A stretch of DNA of 64,000 bases from Mesorhizobium zhangyense (GTDB lineage: Bacteria; Pseudomonadota; Alphaproteobacteria; Rhizobiales; Rhizobiaceae): positions 62,001 to 126,000 of the forward strand of contig NZ_JAAKZG010000003.1 of the NCBI RefSeq assembly GCF_011045115.1, written 5' to 3'. Shown piece after piece: positions 28,094 to 38,300 of the stretch (its first letter is position 1; each line of letters starts with the position of its first letter). The position numbers were made by a program, and so were the translations under genes. Under the pieces are notes generated by a model that was not told the DNA's origin, searched no databases, and was given only the letters and a program-made list of their open reading frames with translations.

Positions 28094-29347
28094 TCAGACC
28101 GGCTTCTTGCCGAAGACACGGATATATTCGGCGACACCACCCTTGGCGAGGGCCTTGGCCTGCTTGACCCAGTCCTCGCGCTCGATGCGGCCGTGGAAGC
28201 TCAGATAGCCGTCGACCCACTCGCGCTCGGCCTTCTTCCACGAAGCGACCTGCGCAAAGGTGTAGATGCCGAGCGAATGCAGGATGCCCTCGATCTTCGG
28301 GCCGACGCCCGAAATCAGCTTGAGATCGTCGACCGCGGCCGGCTTTTCGATGCCGACGGGACGGTCCTTGTGGTCAAGCGACGGCTTGGCCGCAGCAGCC
28401 TTCTTGGCCGCAGGCTTTGCAAGCTCGGGCGACTTAAAGGCGGAAGCCGGCTCGGCTTTTGCGGAAGCGCCCTTGCGCTGCTTGGAAACGCCTTCGACAG
28501 AGGGCGCGGTCTTGTTTGCCGCGGCCTGATTGACAGCTGGCGCCGCAACACTCGCCTTTTCCTCGGCTTTTGAGCTCGCCTTGACCGGCGACGGTGACTT
28601 TACCGCGCCGTTGGTTTCGGCAGCGGCGGTCTTCGGCTTGGCGGCCTGCGACGGGGGAACGGTTGCACCTGCGTCGGCGGGCGCTGTCTTGGCTTCCGCT
28701 TTGGCTTCCTTGTCGCGCGTGGATTTCAGAACGACCTTTTCGTCCTGAAGCGAGGTCAGGCCGGGCTGCGGACCGGAATAGATGCGGTCGATCTGCGGGC
28801 CAGGCGTCACCGAAGCGCCCTTGCCCTCCTCGAACAGGTCGATGATCTCGGCAAGCCGTTCCGGGGTCAGGTCCTCATAGGTGTCCTTGAACACCATGAT
28901 CATCGGCGCATTGACGCAGGCGCCGAGGCACTCGACCTCTTCCCACGACAGCGTGCCGGAATCATTGAGATGGAACTGGTCGTGATGGATTTTCGAGCGG
29001 CAGACGTCCATCAGCGCTTCCGAACCGCGCAGCATGCAGGGCGTGGTGCCGCAAACCTGGATATGAGCGCGTGTGCCGACCGGCTTGAGCTGGAACTGCG
29101 TGTAGAAGGTCGCGACCTCGAGCACGCGGATCAGCGGCATCTCGAGCGTCTCGGCGATATGCTCGATCGCGGCGCGCGTGACCCAGCCTTCCTGCTCCTG
29201 CGCAAGCATCAGCAGCGGGATGACGGCCGACTGCTCGCGGCCCTTGGGGTACTTCTTGATCCAGTTCTTCGCCTGCGCGGCAAGAGCGCGATTGAACGCG
29301 AACGACGCGGGCTGGACTGAAGCTTCTGCGAGACGGCGAACGGACAT
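28094..29347 (-). CDS. nuoE: NADH-quinone oxidoreductase subunit E with long C-terminal HhH extension
   Basis: The first 200 residues are the thioredoxin-fold 24-kDa subunit with 2Fe-2S ligands in CGTTPC and CLGAC. Beyond it the protein carries about 215 extra residues: an Ala/Lys/Pro-rich low-complexity linker (about 215-335) and a folded tail from residue 339 ([20 protein letters not shown]). The tail is paralogous to the C-terminal domain of the gene between nuoF and nuoG. E. coli NuoE has only 166 residues and lacks this tail; long NuoE proteins are known in Rhizobiales. It starts one base before the end of nuoD. Confidence 0.95.
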   Translation of the reverse strand: MSVRRLAEASVQPASFAFNRALAAQAKNWIKKYPKGREQSAVIPLLMLAQEQEGWVTRAAIEHIAETLEMPLIRVLEVATFYTQFQLKPVGTRAHIQVCGTTPCMLRGSEALMDVCRSKIHHDQFHLNDSGTLSWEEVECLGACVNAPMIMVFKDTYEDLTPERLAEIIDLFEEGKGASVTPGPQIDRIYSGPQPGLTSLQDEKVVLKSTRDKEAKAEAKTAPADAGATVPPSQAAKPKTAAAETNGAVKSPSPVKASSKAEEKASVAAPAVNQAAANKTAPSVEGVSKQRKGASAKAEPASAFKSPELAKPAAKKAAAAKPSLDHKDRPVGIEKPAAVDDLKLISGVGPKIEGILHSLGIYTFAQVASWKKAEREWVDGYLSFHGRIEREDWVKQAKALAKGGVAEYIRVFGKKPV

Positions 29348-30538
29348 TTAGCGATCGACCTCACCAAACACGATGTCGAGGGAGCCGAGAACGGCGGTGA
29401 CGTCGGCCAGCATGTGGCCGCGGCAGAGGAAATCCATCGCCTGGAGATGCGCGAAACCGGGCGCGCGCAGCTTGCAGCGATAGGGCTTGTTGGTGCCGTC
29501 GGAGACGAGATAAACGCCGAACTCGCCCTTCGGCGCTTCGACGGCGGCATAAACCTCGCCGGCCGGCACGTGATAGCCTTCGGTGTAGAGCTTGAAGTGA
29601 TGGATCAGCGCTTCCATCGACCGCTTCATGGCGTCGCGCTTGGGCGGAACCACCTTGCCGTCGAGGTTCGACACCGGCCCGGAGCCTTCCTTGCCGAGCA
29701 GGAGATCGACGCACTGGCGCATGATCCTGGCCGACTGGCGCATCTCTTCCATGCGCAGCAGGTAGCGGTCGTAGCAGTCGCCGTTCTTGCCGATCGGAAT
29801 GTCGAATTCCAGCTCCGAGTAGCATTCATAAGGCTGCGACTTGCGCAGGTCCCAGGCAGCGCCCGAACCGCGCACCATGACGCCCGAAAAGCCCCAGGCC
29901 CAGGCGTCTTCCAGCGAAACCACGCCGATATCGACGTTGCGCTGCTTGAAGATGCGATTGCCGGTGAGCAGGCTGTCGAGATTCTTCACCGTCTGCAGGA
30001 ACGGATCGATCCACTTGCCGATGTCCTCGACCAGCTTCTGCGGCAGGTCCTGATGGACGCCACCCGGACGGAAATAGGCTGCGTGCATGCGCGCGCCGCA
30101 GGCACGCTCATAAAACACCATCAGCTTTTCGCGTTCCTCGAACCCCCAGAGCGGCGGCGTCAGCGCACCGACGTCCAGAGCCTGCGTCGTGATGTTGAGC
30201 AGGTGGTTCATGATGCGGCCGATTTCGGAATAGAGCACGCGGATCAGCTGGCCGCGCTTGGGCACATCGATGCCGAGAAGCCGCTCGATCGCCAGCGAAA
30301 ACGCATGCTCCTGGTTCATCGGCGCGACATAATCGAGCCGGTCGAAATAAGGGATCGCCTGCAGATAGGTCTTGTGCTCGATCAGCTTCTCGGTGCCGCG
30401 ATGCAGCAGGCCGATATGCGGATCGACACGATCCACGACTTCGCCGTCGAGTTCCAGCACGAGGCGCAAAACGCCGTGCGCGGCCGGATGCTGCGGGCCG
30501 AAGTTGATGTTAAAATTGCGAACGGAGGTTTCAGCCAT
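29348..30538 (-). CDS. nuoD: NADH-quinone oxidoreductase subunit D
   Basis: The 49-kDa quinone-site subunit of complex I, related to [NiFe]-hydrogenase large subunits, 396 residues. [20 protein letters not shown] at the N-terminus contains the quinone-pocket histidine, and the tail ends in the FGEVDR motif typical of the family. It is separate from nuoC, unlike the fused E. coli protein. It abuts nuoE and nuoC with no spacing. Confidence 0.97.
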   Translation of the reverse strand: MAETSVRNFNINFGPQHPAAHGVLRLVLELDGEVVDRVDPHIGLLHRGTEKLIEHKTYLQAIPYFDRLDYVAPMNQEHAFSLAIERLLGIDVPKRGQLIRVLYSEIGRIMNHLLNITTQALDVGALTPPLWGFEEREKLMVFYERACGARMHAAYFRPGGVHQDLPQKLVEDIGKWIDPFLQTVKNLDSLLTGNRIFKQRNVDIGVVSLEDAWAWGFSGVMVRGSGAAWDLRKSQPYECYSELEFDIPIGKNGDCYDRYLLRMEEMRQSARIMRQCVDLLLGKEGSGPVSNLDGKVVPPKRDAMKRSMEALIHHFKLYTEGYHVPAGEVYAAVEAPKGEFGVYLVSDGTNKPYRCKLRAPGFAHLQAMDFLCRGHMLADVTAVLGSLDIVFGEVDR

Positions 30539-31141
30539 TTACTGCTTCGCCTTTTCATCGCCCGGCAGGACGTAGTCCGTCCCTTCCCATGGCGACAGGA
30601 AGTCAAAATTGCGGAATTCCTGCTTGAGCTCGACAGGCTCGTACACGACGCGCTTGGCTTCGTCGTCGTAGCGGACTTCCACGAACCCCGTCAGCGGAAA
30701 ATCCTTGCGCAGCGGATGGCCTTCGAAGCCATAGTCGGTCAGCAGGCGGCGCAGATCCGGATGGCCGGAAAACAGGATGCCGTACATATCGTAGGCTTCG
30801 CGCTCGAACCAGTCGGCACCGGGATAGACGCCCGTCAGCGAAGGAACCGGCGTATCCTCGTCGGTCATCACCTTTAGGCGGATGCGCAGGTTCTGGCGCG
30901 GCGAGAGAAGGTGATAGACGACGTCGAAACGCTTCAGGCGCGCCGGATAATCAGCACCGCAGACGTCGATAATCGAGATGAACTGGCACTGCACGTCGTT
31001 GCGCAGAAAGCTCGCGACGCTGACGATATCGCCGGCTTCGAGGGAAAGCGTCAGTTCGCCATAGGCGATAACGGATTCACCGATCTTTCCGTCCAGCTTT
31101 TCGGCCAGATAGGCCGAGAGGTCCTTGAGGGCTTCACTCAT
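30539..31141 (-). CDS. nuoC: NADH-quinone oxidoreductase subunit C
   Basis: The 30-kDa subunit of the hydrophilic arm, 200 residues, with the signature [31 protein letters not shown] region near residues 115-150. It has no cofactor and helps hold NuoD. It is immediately followed by nuoD and starts seven bases after nuoB ends. Confidence 0.97.
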   Translation of the reverse strand: MSEALKDLSAYLAEKLDGKIGESVIAYGELTLSLEAGDIVSVASFLRNDVQCQFISIIDVCGADYPARLKRFDVVYHLLSPRQNLRIRLKVMTDEDTPVPSLTGVYPGADWFEREAYDMYGILFSGHPDLRRLLTDYGFEGHPLRKDFPLTGFVEVRYDDEAKRVVYEPVELKQEFRNFDFLSPWEGTDYVLPGDEKAKQ

Positions 31142-31147
31142 CGGAAA

Positions 31148-31729
31148 TCACCGTTCAATCGTGCCGGTGCGGCGAATCTTCTTCTGGAGGAGAAGAACGC
31201 CGTAGAGCAGCGCTTCCGCCGTCGGCGGGCAGCCGGGTATATAGATGTCCACCGGCACCACGCGGTCGCAGCCGCGCACGACGGAATAGGAATAGTGGTA
31301 ATAGCCGCCGCCATTGGCACAGGAGCCCATGGAGATGACATAGCGCGGCTCCGGCATCTGGTCGTAGACCTTGCGCAGCGCGGGAGCCATCTTGTTGGTC
31401 AGCGTGCCAGCAACGATCATCACGTCCGACTGGCGCGGAGAAGCTCGCGGCGCGAAACCGAAGCGCTCGGCGTCATAGCGCGGCATGGAGAGGTGGATCA
31501 TCTCAACCGCGCAACAGGCGAGGCCGAAGGTCATCCACATCAGCGAGCCGGTGCGCGCCCAGGTGATCAGCGCTTCCGACGAAGTGACGACAAAGCCCTT
31601 GTCGGAAAGCTCGTTGTTGATGTCCATCACGAACGGATCATCGGCGCCGATCGGCTTGCCGGTGTTCGGATCGAGAATGCCCTTGGGCTTGGCAGCGACC
31701 ATTGTGGGAGACATGTCGTTCAATCCCAT
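31148..31729 (-). CDS. nuoB: NADH-quinone oxidoreductase subunit B (cluster N2)
   Basis: PSST-type subunit, 193 residues, carrying the terminal 4Fe-4S cluster N2 next to the quinone site. Ligands are the adjacent Cys72 and Cys73 (GLACCAVE), Cys137 (MGSCANGGG) and Cys167 (IPGCPPT). I start at 31729; this overlaps the nuoA coding region by ten bases. The N-terminal 40 residues are polar and poorly conserved in the family. Confidence 0.97.
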   Translation of the reverse strand: MGLNDMSPTMVAAKPKGILDPNTGKPIGADDPFVMDINNELSDKGFVVTSSEALITWARTGSLMWMTFGLACCAVEMIHLSMPRYDAERFGFAPRASPRQSDVMIVAGTLTNKMAPALRKVYDQMPEPRYVISMGSCANGGGYYHYSYSVVRGCDRVVPVDIYIPGCPPTAEALLYGVLLLQKKIRRTGTIER

Positions 31730-32085
31730 TCCAGCGCTCCTTTTTTCCATTCGTAGATGAAGCCGATGGTGAGCACCGCCAGGAAGACCATCATCGACCA
31801 GAAGCCGAGCATGCCGATCTCGCCGAAGGAAACCGCCCACGGAAACAGGAAGGCCACTTCAAGGTCGAAGATGATGAAGAGAATGGAAACCAGATAAAAG
31901 CGGATGTCGAACTTCATGCGCGCATCGTCGAACGAATTGAAGCCGCACTCATAGGCCGACAGCTTTTCCGGGTCCGGATTGCGGTAGGCCACGAGGAAAG
32001 GCGCTGCAATCAGCGCCAGCCCGACCACGAGGGCCACGCCGATGAAAATGACGATGGGAAGATATGAACTTAAGAGCGCGCTCAT
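31720..32085 (-). CDS. nuoA: NADH-quinone oxidoreductase subunit A
   Basis: Three-helix membrane subunit of complex I, 121 residues. The conserved loop [20 protein letters not shown] contains the cysteine (YECG) whose exposure marks the active/deactive transition in mitochondrial ND3. It is the first gene of the nuo operon, and its last ten bases overlap nuoB. I start at 32085 ([10 protein letters not shown]); an upstream ATG at 32100 is possible. Confidence 0.96.
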   Translation of the reverse strand: MSALLSSYLPIVIFIGVALVVGLALIAAPFLVAYRNPDPEKLSAYECGFNSFDDARMKFDIRFYLVSILFIIFDLEVAFLFPWAVSFGEIGMLGFWSMMVFLAVLTIGFIYEWKKGALEWD

Positions 32086-32402
32086 GCTCCGACTTTCCAT
32101 TGATGGCCGATCGGCCTGAATTATAGCATTGAGTCGAACCGCCATACCGCGACAGATTGCCTATGAAGGCCGCGGCAAGACACTATGCTGCAACGCGGCG
32201 AGGGTTAGCGCAGGCAATCGGGGGAAGCAAGTCAAACCTTGGCGAAAGCACGGCTGCGCCAATCGCTTTCCAGCGATTTGCGGTGCACAAGGCGCATTTG
32301 ATTTCCTTACCTTTTTACTCCACTTTTTATCCTGACACAATTCCCGTCGCAGTCCTGCTAGGCTGAAGTCCACATTTCGATTCCGGCTGATGCGGAGAGA
32401 CC
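32086..32402 (-). promoter_or_regulatory. Divergent control region between nuoA and the YcaQ-like gene
   Basis: A 317-base gap without genes. On the minus strand a perfect TATAAT (32120-32125) stands about 35 bases before the nuoA start, but I see no convincing -35 hexamer at 17 bases. Just downstream is a 12-base perfect palindrome, GGCCGATCGGCC (32105-32116), close to the expected start of transcription and possibly an operator. The part nearest the YcaQ-like gene is AT-richer (about 32296-32345). Confidence 0.5.
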
Positions 32403-33632
32403 TTGATAGATGAACGCCCGGGCCATCGAAGAATGAAGGAAACGATCCCGCTTTCCATGGCGCGGCGCATAGCGCTTGCCGCGCAGGGCTTTGCCGATCC
32501 GCGACCGACGGGCGCCATCGACCGGCGACATCTCAACAAGGTGCTTTCGCGCATCGGTCTGCTGCAGATCGATTCCGTCAGTGCGGTGGTGCGGGCGCAT
32601 TACATGCCGCTGTTTTCGCGGCTTGGCCCCTACCCCCGCGCGTTACTCGACAACGCTGCCACATCACGAAAACGTGCGCTCTTTGAATACTGGGCGCATG
32701 AAGCGTCGTTCCTGCCGGTCGAAACCTATCCCCTCATGCGCTGGCGCATGGAACGCGCCGGCCAGCACGAGGAAATGTACACCGGGCTGGCAAAATGGGC
32801 GCGGCAGAACGAAGGCCTGATCAACGAGATTTATCAGGAAGTCAGTAACCGCGGCCCGATCGCGGCTTCCGACATCGATGGCGCCAAGGGCTCCGGCGGC
32901 TGGTGGGGCTGGAGCGACGAGAAGCACGCCTTCGAATGGCTGTTCTGGGCGGGCCGGATCACAACATCTTCGCGCCGCGGCTTCGAGCGTCTTTATGATC
33001 TGCCGGAGCGTGTTTTGCCCGCCTCCATATATAATGCCCCGGTTCCCTCGGCTCCCGACGCGCATCGCGATTTGCTGCGCATTTCGGCCCGCGCACTTGG
33101 CATCGCCACCTACAGCGACCTGCGCGACTATTTCCGCCTCTCGCCCGCCGACATGAAGGGCCGCATCGAGGAACTCGTCGAATCGGGTGAGCTTCTGCCG
33201 TTTCGCGTCAAAGGCTGGACCCACCAGGCATGGCTTCACGCCGACGCCCGCATCCCGCGCAAGGTCGACGCCCGCGCCCTCCTCGCCCCCTTCGACCCAT
33301 TGGTCTGGGAACGCGCCCGCACGGAGCGTCTGTTCAACTTCCGCTACCGCATCGAGATCTACACGCCGGCCGAAAAGCGGCAATATGGCTACTACGTCCT
33401 GCCCTTCCTGCTCGGCGACGCGATTGTGGCGCGCATCGACGTGAAGGCGGACCGACCGGCCCGCGTTTTGCGCGTGCTCGCTGCCTATGCCGAACCGGGC
33501 GCGCCAAACCACACTGCCGCGGCCCTCATCGAAGAACTCCGCCTGATGATGTCCTGGCTCGAACTCGATCGCATCGAGATTTCGCCCGCCGGCGATCTCG
33601 CACCGGCGTTGGCCGACATAATCGCGTCGTAA
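32403..33632 (+). CDS. Winged-helix DNA glycosylase, YcaQ/AlkZ (HTH_42) family
   Basis: A 409-residue protein of the HTH_42 superfamily that removes alkylated bases or unhooks interstrand crosslinks. The N-terminal signature LSRIGLLQIDSVSAVVRAHY contains the catalytic Q-hydrophobic-D motif at Gln55-Ile56-Asp57, the form I recall for YcaQ-like enzymes, whereas AlkZ has Q-hydrophobic-Q. Three tandem winged helices and a C-terminal beta-barrel (about 290-380) follow. I keep the TTG start at 32403 because GGAGAG precedes it by three bases of spacing; ATG at 32433 would give a protein ten residues shorter. It stands alone, divergent from nuoA. Confidence 0.85.
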   Translation: MIDERPGHRRMKETIPLSMARRIALAAQGFADPRPTGAIDRRHLNKVLSRIGLLQIDSVSAVVRAHYMPLFSRLGPYPRALLDNAATSRKRALFEYWAHEASFLPVETYPLMRWRMERAGQHEEMYTGLAKWARQNEGLINEIYQEVSNRGPIAASDIDGAKGSGGWWGWSDEKHAFEWLFWAGRITTSSRRGFERLYDLPERVLPASIYNAPVPSAPDAHRDLLRISARALGIATYSDLRDYFRLSPADMKGRIEELVESGELLPFRVKGWTHQAWLHADARIPRKVDARALLAPFDPLVWERARTERLFNFRYRIEIYTPAEKRQYGYYVLPFLLGDAIVARIDVKADRPARVLRVLAAYAEPGAPNHTAAALIEELRLMMSWLELDRIEISPAGDLAPALADIIAS

Positions 33633-33639
33633 CCACGCG

Positions 33640-33668
33640 TTGACAGCGCAAGGCACCACCGCCTAAAT
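33640..33668 (+). promoter_or_regulatory. Sigma70-type promoter of the cobalamin operon
   Basis: A perfect -35 hexamer TTGACA (33640-33645) and CTAAAT (33663-33668) separated by exactly 17 bases. Transcription would start near 33675, a few bases before the riboswitch. It begins eight bases after the stop codon of the glycosylase gene. Confidence 0.8.
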
Positions 33669-33677
33669 TCGCCCGCG

Positions 33678-33853
33678 ACGGTCCCCTCTCCGCAAAGGGA
33701 GGGGCTAAGAGGGAATGCGGTGCCGGGCCAAGAGCCCAACTCCGCAGCTGTCCCCGCAACTGTAAGCGGATAGCCGAAGGCCGACAGCCACTGGGATTTT
33801 TCCCGGGAAGGCGGCATGAAGCGACGACCCGCGAGCCAGGAGACCTGCCGTCA
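33678..33853 (+). ncRNA. Cobalamin (AdoCbl) riboswitch
   Basis: Conserved parts are recognisable in order: a G/C-rich paired start, AAGAGGGAATGCGGTGC, the CTGTCCCCGCAACTGTAAGC core (33749-33768 region), GCCGACAGCCACTGGG, and the B12 box AGCCAGGAGACCTGCC (33834-33849). It lies between a strong promoter and the first gene of the cob cluster, so high cobalamin should shut the operon off, either by terminating transcription or by hiding the ribosome binding site of the DUF1636 gene 40 bases downstream. Confidence 0.95.
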
Positions 33854-33905
33854 GACGAAAAATCCGACCGCCTGGCGGGTGTCCCGGGCAAGGAGCGTGA
33901 TTCTG

Positions 33906-34327
33906 GTGAAAGCCGACGGCAATCAAACTGAGCTGGCCGAGGACGCCCATGATTTGGGCGCGCCCGGCGTAACGATTCTCGTCTGCTCATCCTGTCGCGA
34001 CGAGACGGGCTCCGACGCGCGGCCGCGCGCCGGCGAGCATCTGGCGCAAGGCGCGATTCGCGCCGCAGCACCTGAGAACATCACGGTCAGGCAGGTCGAA
34101 TGCCTCGGAAACTGCAAGCGTCGCTTGAGCGCTGCCCTGCTGCGCGACGGTTCGTGGAGCTACGTCTTCGGCGACCTCACGACCGAAAGCGGGCCTGACC
34201 TGATCACCGGCGCAAAGCTTTTCGCGACCTCGACCGACGGCATCCTGCCGTGGCGGGGCCGTCCCGACAGCCTCAAGCGCGGCCTCGTCGCGCGCATCCC
34301 TCCCCTCGATTTCCTGAAGGACAATTC

Positions 34328-34331
<4 letters not shown>
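33906..34331 (+). CDS. DUF1636 family metal-binding (ferredoxin-like) protein
   Basis: A 141-residue protein of the DUF1636 family. CSSC near residue 26 and CLGNCKRR near residue 72 provide four cysteines in a thioredoxin-like 2Fe-2S ferredoxin arrangement. The family is usually found at the head of cobalamin or cobalt-uptake operons. I start at the GTG at 33906 because AAGGAG lies ten bases upstream; the in-frame ATG at 33816 lies inside the riboswitch and is excluded. The stop codon overlaps the cobW start (ATGA). It may deliver electrons or cobalt to the pathway; this is inference. Confidence 0.8.
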
Positions 34332-35365
<1,034 letters not shown>

Positions 35366-35381
35366 CCAACAGCGTGCCGCC

Positions 35382-38300
35382 ATGCACATACTGACCACGA
35401 CATCCGCCTCGCTCGATGATCTAGTCGAGCCGGTCGATCTGCGGCAAGCGCCGGCGGATATCGTGGCGCTGTCCTTCACCGACAGCGACTTGGCCGGGCT
35501 GGCGACGGCATGGAAACAGGACGCCGAAACGCTGCCGTCGATGCGGCTGGCAGCCCTGCGCGACCTGCGCCATCCGATGTCGGTCGATCTGTGGATCGAC
35601 AGCACCGCCAGCCGGGCCAAAGTCATTCTGGTACGCATTCTCGGCGGCTACGACTGGTGGCGCTATGGCTGCGACCGGCTCGCCACAATGTGCCGCGAGA
35701 ACAACATCCATCTCGCGCTCCTGCCCGGCGAGAGCCACGACGAAGACCTCCGGCTGATTGAATGCTCGACCCTGCCGCGCGAGCAGCTGGACGGGCTGCT
35801 CGCCTATTTCCGCGAGGGCGGGCCGGAAAACATGCGCGGGCTGGTGCGGCGGCTGGCGGTGCTGGCGGGCGGGCAAGGCGCGGCGGCGCAGCCGGTTGCG
35901 GTGCCGAAGTCTGGGTTTTACGAGCCGAAAAAGGGTGTCGTCGAGCGCGACGTCCCCCTCCCCCTTGAGGGGAGGGTCCGGCCGCAGGCCGGGGGTGGGG
36001 TCGCCGCGGCCGCACGCCAACGCCAAGGAACGTCGAGCACTGCCGTAATACCCCCCTCCGCCGCCTTTGGCGGCACCTCCCCCTCAAGGGGGGACGAAAC
36101 GCGCCCCACCATCCCCATCCTGTTCTACCGTTCCATGCTGCTCGCCGCCGATGTCGCGCCCATCGACGCGCTGGTCGAGGCACTGCGCCAGCGCGGCATG
36201 GCGCCGGTCCCGATCTTCGTTTCCAGCCTGAAAGACAAAGCCTCCCTCGCCTTCGTCGAGAATGCGCTGGCCGATCTGAAACCCGCCGCGATCATCACAG
36301 CAACCGCCTTCGCCTCTGGTGCCGAGCCGGGCGTCGAAACCCTGTTCGATCGTGCCGGCGTGCCGGTGTTCCAGGTCATAGTCGCAACCACGCGCCGCGA
36401 CGCCTGGGCCACCAACCAGCGTGGATTAGCCCCCGCCGACCTCGCCATGCATGTGGTCATGCCGGAGCTCGACGGCCGCATCCTCGCCGGCGCGATTTCG
36501 TTCAAGGCAGAAATCGAAGCCGACGCGGCCCTCGCCTTCAAGGGTCTCGCAAATCGTCCGGAGCAAGACCGGGTCGAGCAGGTTGCCGACAGGCTGGCAG
36601 CCTTCGTGCGTCTCCAGCGCGAACCGCGCGCAACCCGCAAACTGGCGATCCTCATTCCCGACTATCCCAGCGCGCCCGGCCGCACCGGCTATGCCGTCGG
36701 CCTCGACGTGCCCTCCAGCGTGCTCGCCATGCTGCATGACCTGAAGCAACATGGCTATGCCGTTGAAGGGATTCCCGAATCGCCGCGGGAACTATTGGGC
36801 TTGCTGGAGCACGGCGATAATGGGCTGAGCTTAGAAGATTATCTTGCCCTCGCGAACGACCTGCCTGAGGAGGCGCGGGCGACGGTGGAGGCCGCGTGGG
36901 GCAAGCCAGATGCCGAGACGGTTTCGACCAGGAAACTGCAGCGCTCTACGTTGCCCCCCTCTGTCCTGCCGGACATCTCCCCCACAGGTGGGGAGATTAG
37001 CAGTGGCAATGCCGGTCCACTCCCTGCAACGTCGACGATTGGCGAAAGTTTTGATGACAGCCTGATCTCCCCACCTGTGGGGGAGATGTCCGGCAGGACA
37101 GAGGGGGGCAACGTCGAGCAAAATCGTTCCCGTCCCTCAAACAACCACTTCCCCTTCCCCGCCGCCACCTTCGGCAACATCACCGTAGCACTTGCCCCCG
37201 ATCGCGGGCGTTCGGCGGATCGCCGCGCCGATTACCACGACCCAACGCTGCCGCCCCGCCACGAGTTGATCGCTTTCGGTCTGTGGCTGCGCAAGAAACT
37301 CGACTGCCACGCACTAATCCATGTCGGCGCCCATGGCACGCTCGAATGGCTGCCCGGCAAGACGGTGGCGCTGAGCAGTGCCTGCTTCCCCGAAATCGTC
37401 ACCGGCGGCCTGCCCGTCATCTATCCCTTCATCGTCAGCAACCCCGGTGAGGCAGCCCAAGCCAAGCGGCGCATTTCCGCCGTCACGCTCGGTCACCTGC
37501 CGCCGCCGCTCGCGCACGCCGGGCTCGATGAAAACCAGCAGATGCTGGAGCGGCTGGTCGACGAATATGCACAGGCCGACGGCCTCGACCGCCGCCGCCG
37601 CGATCGGCTGGCGAAACTCATCGTAGAAACCGCCGCCAAGACCGGCCTCGCCCATGAAGCCGGCGTCGCAAAGACCGACGCTCCCGACGAAGCGCTGCGC
37701 CGCATCGACGCCTGGCTCTGCGATCTGAAGGATTTCGCCGTCAAGGACGGCCTGCACATCTATGGCCGCGCGGCGGACGATGAGACCGATGCCATGCGCC
37801 TGCGCAGCGCTGAAACCGAGCGCAACGCGCTGATTGCAGCACTCGACGGCCGCCACATCGCCGCCGGCCCAGCAGGCGCGCCGGCGCGTGGCCGCACCGA
37901 CGTGCTGCCGACCGGACGCAACCTCTTCACCGCCGATCCGCGCACCATGCCGACGCCTACCGCCTTCGACCTCGGCCGCGCCGGAGCGCAGGAAGTGCTG
38001 ACGCGTTACTTGCAGGATCACGGCGACTGGCCGCGCTCGCTGGTCATCGACCTCTGGGGCAGCGCCTCGCTGCGCACCGGCGGCGAGGAGATCGCCCAAG
38101 GTCTGTTCCTGATGGGCTGTCGCCCGCAATGGGATGCCGCCACCGGCCGCGTCACCGGTATCGAAGTCCTGCCGCCGGCAACGGTCGGGCGACCGCGCGT
38201 CGATGTCACATGGCGCATTTCCGGCCTGTTCCGCGACATGTTCCCGACCCAGATCGCGCTGGTCGATGCCGCTGCCGCTGCCGTCGCCGCGCGCGACGAG

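Noticed and set aside
33816-33905. Upstream ATG that would extend the DUF1636 protein by 30 codons
   Set aside because: It lies inside the conserved cobalamin riboswitch, and the extension is not family-like; the GTG at 33906 has AAGGAG in front.
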